A DNA stretch of 58,315 nt from Bowmanella yangjiangensis (GTDB lineage Bacteria; Pseudomonadota; Gammaproteobacteria; Enterobacterales; Alteromonadaceae): contig NZ_JAFKCS010000023.1 of the NCBI RefSeq assembly GCF_017255015.1, positions 1-58,315 of the forward strand. Direction: 5' to 3'. Below are positions 10,047-18,605 of this stretch, piece after piece (positions within the stretch are counted from its first letter, which is position 1; every line of letters starts with the position of its first letter). The notes under the pieces were generated by a model that was given only the letters and a program-made list of their open reading frames with translations, was not told where the DNA came from and did not search any database. Position numbers and translations under genes: made by a program.

Positions 10047-10328
10047 CTAAACAAGGGTATCGAGTAGCTGACCCTGTTCACTATGATTGTATTTATAGTA
10101 CTTCAACTCTGTTTCCAGATTGTAGTGTTGTAACTCTCGTTCAATTTTCAGCGTTATACGGTAATTCTCATCCAGTGTATTTAGCGTTTGCCTGGTTTTT
10201 TCCTGGGGTAAACGCTGTTCCTTCGCTTCTTGCCAACTGTTAGCTAAATCTTTTCGTTGCTGGACAGACTTTACGTCCCCCACAATGGATTGGTTATGGG
10301 AAAATGCGATTGCAATGGACATGTTCAT
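10047..10328 (-). CDS. Hypothetical protein, small and helical
   Basis: A 93-residue protein not recognised as any family. It starts MNMSIAIAFSHNQ and then becomes a charged region rich in Glu, Gln and Lys (about 20-75) that looks helical, ending in a short tyrosine-rich stretch. It has no signal peptide or membrane helix. The reason to call it a gene is the excellent GGAGGTGAG Shine-Dalgarno 7 bases before the ATG and a codon pattern like its neighbours. It is convergent with yfbV and divergent from the S9 peptidase gene. Confidence 0.6.
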   Translation of the reverse strand: MNMSIAIAFSHNQSIVGDVKSVQQRKDLANSWQEAKEQRLPQEKTRQTLNTLDENYRITLKIERELQHYNLETELKYYKYNHSEQGQLLDTLV

Positions 10329-10475
10329 AATGACTCACCTCCAAATCTTATATCGACATTTATGCTTAATAAATGAGCAGATTTTTCCGGTTTTTACGTT
10401 GAATGGCAGATGACAGGCTGTGCTTGAGGTGCAACAATCCAGGGGAATACCTGTCTGTTAACTCAGGGAAATAAA

Positions 10476-12518
10476 ATGAATTCCTATAAATCTCTGGCCG
10501 TGTCTTTGCTGCTGGGCGCTGGTGCCATCCAGGCAGAGCCTCAATCAATGCTGATTCCCAGTGACATTTTTAGTTTGGAGTATGCCTCCGGGATCACGGG
10601 TGGTGCTGAGTCTGGAAGTGTGTTTTTTATTCGTAATTACATGGACATCTACCAGGATAAAAAGCTTGGCAACATCTGGCAGGTGGATAAACAAGGGCAG
10701 ATGTTACCGTTAACCAGCGGGGCTCATCAGGATTATGGGTTAGCCTTGTCACCGGATAAAAGACGTTTAGCTTATGTGTCGACTCAGTCAGGGAAACCGC
10801 AGATTCATCTGCAGTGGTTGGATAAGAAAGTCAGTGGGCAGATTAGCCATTTGACCTCATCCCCCAGTGGACTGACCTGGTCACCTGATGGCAGTAAGTT
10901 GGCCTTTAAGATGTTTGTCAAAGGAAAAGCCAAGTCTCCAGTGGCCCTGAGTGGTATGCCTGTTGGTGCAAAATGGGCAGAACCGGCGGTATTTATTGAC
11001 GACGTTATTTACCGAAACGACGGTGGCGGCTATGCCGAGCCTGGGTATGTACAGATCTTTGTGCTTGATGCGCAGGGCGGCAGCCCTCGCCAGCTTACCT
11101 TTGGCGACTACAACCACAGTGGCGGTTTGAGTTGGAGTAAGGATGGCGAATCTTTGTATTTTTCTGCCAATCTGCATGAAGACTTCCGCACGGCACCGAT
11201 GAATAGCGAGATTTATCAACTGGAGCTGGCCTCTGGAAAGATAAAGGCTATTACCGAGAGAAACGGGCCGGATAGCAGCCCTCAGGTATCGCCGGACGGT
11301 AAATATCTTGCTTACCTTGGCTATGATGACAAGCGTACAAACTATGAGAATAACCAGCTCTATGTCTTGGAACTGGCCACGGGTAACAGCCGTTCAATCA
11401 GTGCTGACTTAGATCGCAGCATCAGTGATTTTAAGTGGGATGCCAAAGGGCGGGGCTTATATATTCAATATGATAACCAAGGTAAAACCCTACTGGCATT
11501 TCAGGGACTTAATGGTAAACGCCAAGTTCTGACGGACAGTTTGGGCGGACAGTCCTATGGGCGGCCCTACACCGGCGCTGAGTTTGATGTAGCAGAGGAC
11601 GGCTCCCTGGTGTTTACCTATTCTAGCCCTGACAGACCAGCAGATATTGCGGTGTTAAAAAAGGGTGAACCGCAATTATTAACCCATTTAAATGACGATG
11701 CCCTGGGTCATAAGACCTTGGGTAAGGTGGAGGAAATTTGGTACAAGTCACAAGCCGATGGTCTGGATATTCAAGGCTGGGTGGTGTATCCGCCAGATTT
11801 CGACGCCAGTAAGAAGTATCCGTTGTTGCTTGAGATCCATGGTGGGCCGACAACCGCCTATGGCCCGCACTTTTCTGCGGAAGTACAGTTGTTTGCAGCC
11901 GCGGGTTATGTGGTGCTGTATACCAATCCCCGTGGCAGCTCCAGTTATGGTCAGCAATTCGCCCAGACTATTCACCACAATTATCCCAGCCAGGATTATG
12001 ATGACCTTATGAGTGGTGTGGACATGCTCATTGGCAAAGGCTTCATTGATGCCGAGCAGCTTTTTGTGACTGGTGGTTCCGGTGGCGGCGTGCTAACCGC
12101 CTGGATTGTCGGTCATACGGATCGCTTTAAAGCCGCGGTGGTGGCTAAACCCGTTATTAATTGGTACAGCTTTGTCCTGACTGCAGATATGTATCCATTT
12201 TTTACCCAGTATTGGTTTGCTAAGAAACCCTGGGAAGATCCAGAGCATTATCTGAAACGTTCACCCATTAGCTATGTGGGTAATGTAAAAACGCCAACCA
12301 TGTTACTGACAGGTGAGGCTGATCATAGAACGCCTATTTCCGAAACGGAGCAATATTATCAGGCACTCAAACTGCAAGGAGTGGACACAGCCATGGTCAG
12401 AGTTCCAGACGCACCGCACGGCATTTACAAACGCCCAAGTAACCTTATGACCAAAGTGCAGTATATTCTATGGTGGTTTGATAAGTATCGGGGCAGCCAG
12501 GAGCAAAAAGCCCAATGA
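10476..12518 (+). CDS. Secreted S9-family (prolyl oligopeptidase-like) serine peptidase
   Basis: A 680-residue exported peptidase. Residues 1-20 form a signal peptide likely cleaved after AIQA. Residues about 40-410 carry WD40-like/PD40 beta-propeller repeats (SPDKRRLAYVS, WSPDGSKLAFK, SPDGKYLAYLG). The C-terminal alpha/beta hydrolase has Ser535 in GGSGGG, Asp616 in GEADHRTP and His648 in DAPHGIYKRP, a complete triad. Such enzymes, of the acylaminoacyl-peptidase and dipeptidyl-peptidase type, degrade oligopeptides in the periplasm. The last four bases overlap the start of the next gene (ATGA), indicating translational coupling to the CNNM protein. The precise cleavage specificity cannot be read from sequence. 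Confidence 0.93.
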   Translation: MNSYKSLAVSLLLGAGAIQAEPQSMLIPSDIFSLEYASGITGGAESGSVFFIRNYMDIYQDKKLGNIWQVDKQGQMLPLTSGAHQDYGLALSPDKRRLAYVSTQSGKPQIHLQWLDKKVSGQISHLTSSPSGLTWSPDGSKLAFKMFVKGKAKSPVALSGMPVGAKWAEPAVFIDDVIYRNDGGGYAEPGYVQIFVLDAQGGSPRQLTFGDYNHSGGLSWSKDGESLYFSANLHEDFRTAPMNSEIYQLELASGKIKAITERNGPDSSPQVSPDGKYLAYLGYDDKRTNYENNQLYVLELATGNSRSISADLDRSISDFKWDAKGRGLYIQYDNQGKTLLAFQGLNGKRQVLTDSLGGQSYGRPYTGAEFDVAEDGSLVFTYSSPDRPADIAVLKKGEPQLLTHLNDDALGHKTLGKVEEIWYKSQADGLDIQGWVVYPPDFDASKKYPLLLEIHGGPTTAYGPHFSAEVQLFAAAGYVVLYTNPRGSSSYGQQFAQTIHHNYPSQDYDDLMSGVDMLIGKGFIDAEQLFVTGGSGGGVLTAWIVGHTDRFKAAVVAKPVINWYSFVLTADMYPFFTQYWFAKKPWEDPEHYLKRSPISYVGNVKTPTMLLTGEADHRTPISETEQYYQALKLQGVDTAMVRVPDAPHGIYKRPSNLMTKVQYILWWFDKYRGSQEQKAQ

Positions 12519-13564
12519 TTTTGCTTATAGTTTATGTGTTGGTAGCCCTGGGTTTTTCGTTTCTGTGTTCTATCGCCGAGGCAGTGATCCTGAGTGTATC
12601 TTCTGCCTACATCTCTGTTCTGGAGGGGGAAGGTCGTCCGGCCGGGCAATTGCTGAGAAGTCAAACCGATGATATTAATCGGCCTTTGTCGGCAATTCTG
12701 ACCTTAAACACCTTTGCCCATACCTTTGGTGCCGCCGGTGCTGGTGCGCAGGCGGCCGTTGTATTTGGTGATGCCTATCTGGGACTTGCGTCTGCGGTGT
12801 TGACGTTACTGATCCTGATTTTTTCGGAGATTATTCCCAAAACCTTGGGCGCGACGTATTGGCGCCAGTTGGCGCCCATAACAGCCTACTTGCTGAAGTA
12901 CCTGATCTGGGGCATGTATCCCTTTGTGGTGATGTCTAACTGGCTAACCAAACATATATCGCCAGATAGTTCTCAGCGAGGTTTGAATCGCGCCGAGCTT
13001 TTGGCAATGGCTGAGTTATCCCGGGATGAAGGGCAACTGGCGTCGCGTGAGGCGCATATTCTGCAGAACCTGCTTAACTTGCATCAAATGAAAATCAAAG
13101 AAGCCATGACCCATCGCACCGTGGTGTTTTCATTGCCGGAAGTTATGACGGTGGAAACCTTCTTTCATAAGCATGACGATGTCACCTTTTCCCGTATTCC
13201 TGTGTATGAGAATGAGCCAGAGCAGGTCACTGGCTTTGTGCTCAAGTCTGATCTGCTTTTGGCTCAGGCGCGTGGCAATGGACAACGTACGTTGGGTGAG
13301 TATCGCAAAGATATGGTGACTATGCTGAGTAGCATGCCATTGGTGCAGACCTTTGATCATTTTTTGAATAATCGGGCGCACATGCTGTTGGTCGTGGATG
13401 AATACGGTGGGCTTGAAGGGATCCTGACGCTGGAAGACTTACTTGAAGCTATGTTGGGTCTTGAAATTGTGGATGAAAAAGACAAGGCTGTGAGTATGAA
13501 GAAGTTGGCACAAGTGCTTAGCCGTCGGCGTATGGATAGTGCATCTGTGCGAAAATCAGAATAA
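12515..13564 (+). CDS. CNNM/HlyC-CorC family membrane protein with CBS domains
   Basis: A 349-residue inner-membrane protein. Residues 1 to about 165 are the DUF21/CNNM domain with four hydrophobic helices and segments such as LIFSEIIPKTLGATYW. A CBS pair follows (about 195-315), with SRIPVYENEPEQVTGFV and LLVVDEYGGLEGILTLEDLLEAMLG split over the two repeats. The C-terminal CorC_HlyC domain seen in the longer family members is absent. CNNM proteins take part in magnesium or other divalent cation efflux. It overlaps the upstream S9 peptidase gene by four bases; no strong functional link is known. Confidence 0.9.
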   Translation: MILLIVYVLVALGFSFLCSIAEAVILSVSSAYISVLEGEGRPAGQLLRSQTDDINRPLSAILTLNTFAHTFGAAGAGAQAAVVFGDAYLGLASAVLTLLILIFSEIIPKTLGATYWRQLAPITAYLLKYLIWGMYPFVVMSNWLTKHISPDSSQRGLNRAELLAMAELSRDEGQLASREAHILQNLLNLHQMKIKEAMTHRTVVFSLPEVMTVETFFHKHDDVTFSRIPVYENEPEQVTGFVLKSDLLLAQARGNGQRTLGEYRKDMVTMLSSMPLVQTFDHFLNNRAHMLLVVDEYGGLEGILTLEDLLEAMLGLEIVDEKDKAVSMKKLAQVLSRRRMDSASVRKSE

Positions 13565-13665
13565 TAATAGTAACTCAGCGCATAATTACGCTGCTTGCGT
13601 TAAGTTGCTGAATATTTGACGTTTTATTCTATACTCTAGGTTCCAGTTTTTAGCAGGGGCAGGCT

Positions 13666-15816
13666 ATGTTGTGGCAGGGGCAGGGTATCGAGGTACTTGA
13701 GCAATCCGCATCCCTTCATGGGGTGATGGTTAATTGTGAGAAAGCGCATCATTTGTTTGCCCAAGGCGATCTGAATACCACCTTGTATCGTTTGGTGAGT
13801 GGTTCGGCAGTTTTGCAGTTGCGCCAGCAGGATACCACAGTGAATGCCCTGGATTTACAACCAGGACAGTGGGTAGGCCAAGCCATTTTGGCAGGCGAAG
13901 AGAACCTCGGTTTTGGCCTGCTATGTACCTCTTCGTGCCTGTTTGAATCTGTTGATTGGTCGTTAATCGACAAAGCCAAGCTGGATGAGGTGGCTGTCCA
14001 CTTTGAGCCCCTGCATCATAGGCTACATACCATCAGATTAGTGCTGCAGACCTTCTTGCGCAGTTATCCGAATGTGTCTGCCGAGTTTCTGCAGGAACTG
14101 ATTCAAAGTGCGCATTTTTCTTATCTAAAGGAAAATCAGACCCTGTTTGAGCCGGGCGATTCGGCTCAGGTGATGTATTTTTTACTGAGCGGAAAAATAG
14201 ATGTCTATGCCGGTGACAAGGACAGTCTGAGACGGGTAGGGGAGATTTTCCATGGTGAAGCCTTTGGCGAAATGTCACTGTTCAGCAACCAAGTGCGAAC
14301 CGTGCGTTTGGTGGCAACGCGTTCCTGTGCTTTGATTAGTCTGGACAGACAGCAGTTTGATCGGCTGTCGGTAGAGTTTCCCTGGCTCAGCACTTATATC
14401 GTCTCCAGTTTGATTGATCGCATCAAAAAACAAAGTGAGAAAAACAGTCGTAAGGTAAAACCGGTAAACCGCCTGGTATTAGAATGTGGTCGGGATGGTG
14501 CGCACGACACAGCTAAACAACTTAAGTCCATTTTATGGCAGAGTGCCTTTGGCGTATTCAGCGAAGAAGAGGTGTGCAGAAAATTTGCATACCGTCAGAT
14601 TAGCGATATCAACCATGCAACCTTGATTGATCATCTGGATGCCCGCGAACAAGACAATGCTATCAATCTGTATTTTTCCAGTCTGGATGCTGATGACTGG
14701 ACCAAGATCTGCCTCGAACGGGCCGATGAGGTATGGTTACTAGCCGAAGAAAGTCATGGGGTTCAGAATCTGCTGGCCTGGCTGTCTAAATTCAGCCAGA
14801 TGTTTTCCTGGCAAAAGCAGCGAAAACATCTGGTGCTTATCCACCCTCGGGTTGCCCATATCAGTGCAACCAGCCAATGGCTGGATGTTCTGGGCATTCG
14901 TCAGCATTTTCATCTGCAGCAGGACAGCCGCCTGGATGTGGAACGCCTAAGTCGCTATCTGACTGACCAGTCGCTGGGTTTAGTCTTAGGTGGCGGTGGT
15001 GCCCGAGGTTTTGCCCAGATTGGCATTTTTAAAGCTATGCAGGAAGCCGGTGTTAATGTGGATTGGGTGGGAGGTACCAGTATGGGCTCTATTATGGGCG
15101 GCTGGATTGCATTGGGATGGAACAGCGAGCAAATTATTGTCGCCATAAGGCGCTTTTTTGTGTCGGTAAATCCCCTCGGAGATTACACCTTACCGATGAT
15201 TTCGCTATCGAAAAGTCAGCGTCTGGATAAGCTATTGCATGAAGGATTTGGCGACATTCAAATTGAAGAACTGCCGTTACCGTTTTTCTGTGTGTCGTCG
15301 GATATGAGTACCGCTGAAGAACGTGATCATGAGCGAGGGGTATTGTGGCGTGCGATTCGTGCCAGTGTGTCTATTCCTGGGGTTATTGCCCCGGTAATAG
15401 ACGGCGGCCATTATCTGGTTGATGGCGGCCTGTTCAACAATTTGCCCTGCGATCTGATGCGTCAGCGCAATCGTGGGCCTATCGCCGCCATCGACGTGAG
15501 TCCAGAAGAGGATTATCTGACCCAACTCAGTGAGGTGCCGTCGCCTTGGCAATTGCTGGTTAATAAATTGCTAGGCAGAGAACAGCCCAAGGTTCCCTCA
15601 ATACTGCATACCTTACTGCGTTCCTCTATGCTGGCCAGCGCACAGCGGCAGAAAGCCAACCGAGAGATGGTAGATTACTTTATCCAGCCGCGTATCGAAA
15701 ACGTCGGTATGCTGGACTTTCGCCAAGCTCAGCGCATCATTCAGATTGGCTACCAGGAAGGGCTGGCCTACCTGCAGCAAGGCCATATGGCTTCACTGGT
15801 CAGTCAGGCCTCTTAA
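13666..15816 (+). CDS. Patatin-like phospholipase with two cyclic-nucleotide-binding domains (NTE type)
   Basis: A 716-residue protein related to neuropathy target esterase and Mycobacterium Rv3239c-like proteins. Two cNMP-binding-fold domains are visible: a divergent one at about 25-110 and a clearer one at about 140-255 with GEAFGEMSLFSNQVRTV. The C-terminal patatin domain has the oxyanion GGGGARG, nucleophile Ser472 in GTSMG and Asp586 in VDGGLFNN, so the Ser-Asp dyad is intact. It likely hydrolyses lysophospholipids or phospholipids, possibly under nucleotide control. No membrane helix is evident. AGCAGGGGCAGG precedes the ATG. Its stop codon abuts that of the convergent thioesterase gene without a single spacer base. 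Confidence 0.93.
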   Translation: MLWQGQGIEVLEQSASLHGVMVNCEKAHHLFAQGDLNTTLYRLVSGSAVLQLRQQDTTVNALDLQPGQWVGQAILAGEENLGFGLLCTSSCLFESVDWSLIDKAKLDEVAVHFEPLHHRLHTIRLVLQTFLRSYPNVSAEFLQELIQSAHFSYLKENQTLFEPGDSAQVMYFLLSGKIDVYAGDKDSLRRVGEIFHGEAFGEMSLFSNQVRTVRLVATRSCALISLDRQQFDRLSVEFPWLSTYIVSSLIDRIKKQSEKNSRKVKPVNRLVLECGRDGAHDTAKQLKSILWQSAFGVFSEEEVCRKFAYRQISDINHATLIDHLDAREQDNAINLYFSSLDADDWTKICLERADEVWLLAEESHGVQNLLAWLSKFSQMFSWQKQRKHLVLIHPRVAHISATSQWLDVLGIRQHFHLQQDSRLDVERLSRYLTDQSLGLVLGGGGARGFAQIGIFKAMQEAGVNVDWVGGTSMGSIMGGWIALGWNSEQIIVAIRRFFVSVNPLGDYTLPMISLSKSQRLDKLLHEGFGDIQIEELPLPFFCVSSDMSTAEERDHERGVLWRAIRASVSIPGVIAPVIDGGHYLVDGGLFNNLPCDLMRQRNRGPIAAIDVSPEEDYLTQLSEVPSPWQLLVNKLLGREQPKVPSILHTLLRSSMLASAQRQKANREMVDYFIQPRIENVGMLDFRQAQRIIQIGYQEGLAYLQQGHMASLVSQAS

Positions 15817-16617
15817 TCAGTCAAATACCGCAATAATCTGGCGACTGATGGCTATCAGCTCGCCCTGCTTATCCCAGATATTGGCTTCGCTATGACAGTA
15901 CCCATCGGCAGCCTGGCGCGTATCGGCTTGATAGGCAAACCAATCATCCGGCGCCACGGGTTGATGAGGATGAATAAATTCCAGGTTCCAACTCATGGTA
16001 CTGGCTGGGGCTGGCCAGCGCAGCATTTGTAAAATGGTCGGCGGCCAGGCGTCAATCAGGGCGATCAGGTGGGCATCGGTAATTTGTGCAGGAGGTTGGG
16101 TAAAGCGCATCCAACCATGTACACTGGCGTGTGACTTTCCTGTAAACGGCAAGCCACCTTCCACCACTGACAAGTCCATATGTTTAAGAAACTTAGGTGT
16201 CACTTTCGGAATTTGGGGAATGAACTTGGCTTTAGTTGGCAGTGGCATTTGATGTCGACTCTGGGATTCCACCCGAATTTTGGACTCCCGTTCAGTGCCG
16301 AAACACGCCTGGCTAAATACCGCAACCTGCCCTTCTTGTATGGCACTGGCAATAACCTGAGTAACGTTCTTACCATCCCGTAGCAAGGTCACTTCAATGT
16401 TAAAATCCGTATCTGGAAGTAATGGCCCGATAAAGTTGGTTGTCAATGACCTAAGTGGTCGGTCTGACGCGACTTTCTCGCGGATAGCGGCATATAACAG
16501 TGCCGCGGACAGTCCGCCAAACACTGTGCGCCCCTGTGTCCAATCTTTGGGTATACGTAAGGTTGGACTGGACACCTGACTGTTATGGATCTGCAGCAAT
16601 AGTTCATCAATATGCAT
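15817..16617 (-). CDS. Acyl-CoA thioesterase, double hot-dog (TesB-like) family
   Basis: A 266-residue protein with two hot-dog folds. The N-terminal half contains GRTVFGGLSAALLYAAIREKV, the TesB/4HBT_3 type helix, and LRSLTTNFIGPLLPDTDFNIEV; the C-terminal half has MSWNLEFIHPHQPVAPDDWF. These enzymes hydrolyse acyl-CoA to free acid and CoA. The chain-length preference cannot be stated. The gene is convergent with the patatin gene at zero distance, and a 66-base gap separates it from the REC-TPR gene on the same strand. Confidence 0.85.
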   Translation of the reverse strand: MHIDELLLQIHNSQVSSPTLRIPKDWTQGRTVFGGLSAALLYAAIREKVASDRPLRSLTTNFIGPLLPDTDFNIEVTLLRDGKNVTQVIASAIQEGQVAVFSQACFGTERESKIRVESQSRHQMPLPTKAKFIPQIPKVTPKFLKHMDLSVVEGGLPFTGKSHASVHGWMRFTQPPAQITDAHLIALIDAWPPTILQMLRWPAPASTMSWNLEFIHPHQPVAPDDWFAYQADTRQAADGYCHSEANIWDKQGELIAISRQIIAVFD

Positions 16618-16683
16618 GAATTACCCAAGTTGGTAAGCGATGCCGGTCAGCTTAACTGGTCGGACAACTATCGTAAAGGTACT

Positions 16684-18318
16684 TTATTCTGCCGGTTGTT
16701 CGGGTGAATCAAGCCAGTTAAGTTTGCTGGCTTTGGCGGTGATCTCAGCAAGGCGATGAGCATTGGCCTGTGACAGGGGGTGGGATGACAATTCTTTATG
16801 TAGTATGGCAATGGTTGCCCGTTTATGGGTATGTACGCCCGCTTCTACCATGCTTTGTAATAAATTAACGCTAAAGGCGGGCTCTGCGGGAAACAGCAAA
16901 TATGCCTGATAAAAATCGTCAATGGCGTCGGCAAATTCGTTTCGACTATAAAACTCCAGGCCCTGTTTGTTAAATGCCATGGCTCTGGTTTTTCTGTCGC
17001 CCAGGGTTTCCTGATTGCGTCGCATCATCAGGCTGGAAACGGTTTTTTCATTTTCATCGGGCAAATGTTCAAGTTTGTGTTCCAGTTCGCAAAGGAGCTC
17101 AGATGCTTTGGCAATTTCGCCTGCACCAAACCAGGCATTCACGGCATCCGATAAGGTGGGGATATCCATGCTAAGTACACTTTGCATATCTTGCTGATCC
17201 AGCAGCTCCTTAGCTTTGTTTAGATCCCCCTCGAGCATAAAGCTCAGGGCAGTCATAAAGTTACGCTTGATGTCTACATCCTGGCCATGCAAATTGCGAC
17301 CGGCACTGCCAATAAGAAAACGGGCGACCTGCAGGTGCTTGGCTCGCTCTGTCTCAGGAGCATCCTGAGCGCGGGTTAGGTAGCAGCGGGCTAAATCCAG
17401 GGACAGCTCGTTAAAGCGTTCGCGGATATTGCGGTTGGACTCGCGCTTTTTCTCCAGCAGGCTGATGGCATCATCCATCTGATCTTGTACCTGATACAGA
17501 TAGGCCTTCAGCCGTGCAGCAGACAGAGACAATTCTCCTTCCTTGATGCGGTCGATGTATTCCTGGGCTTTTTGATATTCCTGTTTATCTATATTAATCC
17601 GGGTCAGCCATTCGCAGGCTTTGTCATTGGTCAGATGGGTATCTAATAATGCCTGTAACATGGCCTCGCTTTTTTCTGTATTGCCAGCCAGGTAGGTGTT
17701 TTGAATCAGGCCCCATTTAGCCCAGATGATATTATCTGACGCCTTAAGGATGTCTGTGTAAATGGCCACGGCTTCATCAAAGCGGCCAAGCTTGGTCAAT
17801 AAGCGGGCACGCAATTTAATCATATTGGTGCGGGCTTTGGGCATCTGGTTGTCGCTAAGCAAGCTATCCAGGGTGTGTAAGGCTTGCTCATAGGATTCGC
17901 TGTCCATTAGCTTTAACACCGGCGACAGGTAGTGGTTAAAGTTGATACAGGCGCGTAAGGTCTTCTCCAGATTGCGAATGGTGTAGGGTTTAAGCACTAA
18001 AGCGTCCGGATGTACGTCGACAATCTGGCCGATAATCATCGGCATACGATCGGAGGTGACAAACACCAAACTGGTTGAAGGTTTTAGCAAACCTTCCTTT
18101 TGCATCTCATTGACCACCTCTACACCGTTTTTATGCTGGCCAAGATGAAAATCCATCAGGATCAAATCGAAATGTCGTTGTTTGAGCACAGGCTTGAGCT
18201 CGCGGCCATGGCTGTAACAGCCAATATCGGCATAACCCATTTCCATTAAATGATTGCGCAGATTAAGGCGGGCAACACCATTATCTTCAACAATGGCAAT
18301 GTTGATATTGTCGACCAA
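16684..18318 (-). CDS. Response regulator: receiver domain plus TPR repeats
   Basis: A protein of about 544 residues with a CheY-like receiver domain (about 3-125; phospho-acceptor Asp in LILMDFHLG, acidic IVEDN near the start, and Lys in VLKPYT) followed by about 400 residues of helical TPR-like repeats. There is no DNA-binding or enzymatic output domain, so it probably acts by protein-protein contact. No ATG lies near the domain start. I chose TTG at 18318 because GGAG lies 5 bases upstream and the receiver begins at once; the frame is open to another TTG at 18378. A paralogue of the same design lies at 41196-42848. No partner histidine kinase is adjacent. The 227-base space to mmsA contains promoter signals listed separately. 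Confidence 0.85.
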   Translation of the reverse strand: MVDNINIAIVEDNGVARLNLRNHLMEMGYADIGCYSHGRELKPVLKQRHFDLILMDFHLGQHKNGVEVVNEMQKEGLLKPSTSLVFVTSDRMPMIIGQIVDVHPDALVLKPYTIRNLEKTLRACINFNHYLSPVLKLMDSESYEQALHTLDSLLSDNQMPKARTNMIKLRARLLTKLGRFDEAVAIYTDILKASDNIIWAKWGLIQNTYLAGNTEKSEAMLQALLDTHLTNDKACEWLTRINIDKQEYQKAQEYIDRIKEGELSLSAARLKAYLYQVQDQMDDAISLLEKKRESNRNIRERFNELSLDLARCYLTRAQDAPETERAKHLQVARFLIGSAGRNLHGQDVDIKRNFMTALSFMLEGDLNKAKELLDQQDMQSVLSMDIPTLSDAVNAWFGAGEIAKASELLCELEHKLEHLPDENEKTVSSLMMRRNQETLGDRKTRAMAFNKQGLEFYSRNEFADAIDDFYQAYLLFPAEPAFSVNLLQSMVEAGVHTHKRATIAILHKELSSHPLSQANAHRLAEITAKASKLNWLDSPEQPAE

Positions 18319-18507
18319 TCTGACTCCAGTACAAGCAACGCAGCCTTGAGCATAGCAACCCAGTTCAGGATTCGACAAAAAAATATCCTAAAAACAGGTG
18401 CCTGAGCGATACGTCTGATTGTCTATGTGAAGCTCCTTGCGTTAGTTGGAATAGGACATTTTTGTTGTACAGAGAAGTTGTCATGGACGGGGAAAAATTT
18501 TTACAAG

Positions 18508-18523
18508 TTTACGTTAACGTCAA
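18508..18523 (+). promoter_or_regulatory. LiuR-like palindrome upstream of the valine degradation operon
   Basis: TTTACGTTAACGTCAA is a near-perfect 16-bp palindrome (half sites TTTACGTT and TTGACGTT), 83 bases before mmsA. From memory it matches the binding motif reported for LiuR, a MerR-family repressor of branched-chain amino acid degradation in gammaproteobacteria. TTTACA at 18500-18505 could be the -35 with the palindrome in a 19-base spacer, the MerR-type layout, though the -10 is poor. Confidence 0.55.
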
Positions 18524-18605
18524 GGTAAAAACTCTGCTAAGGTAGCTCACACTATATTAACAAGCTGCTCCATTCAGTGAGTGGCCAGCAACAGATGGAT
18601 GTCCT

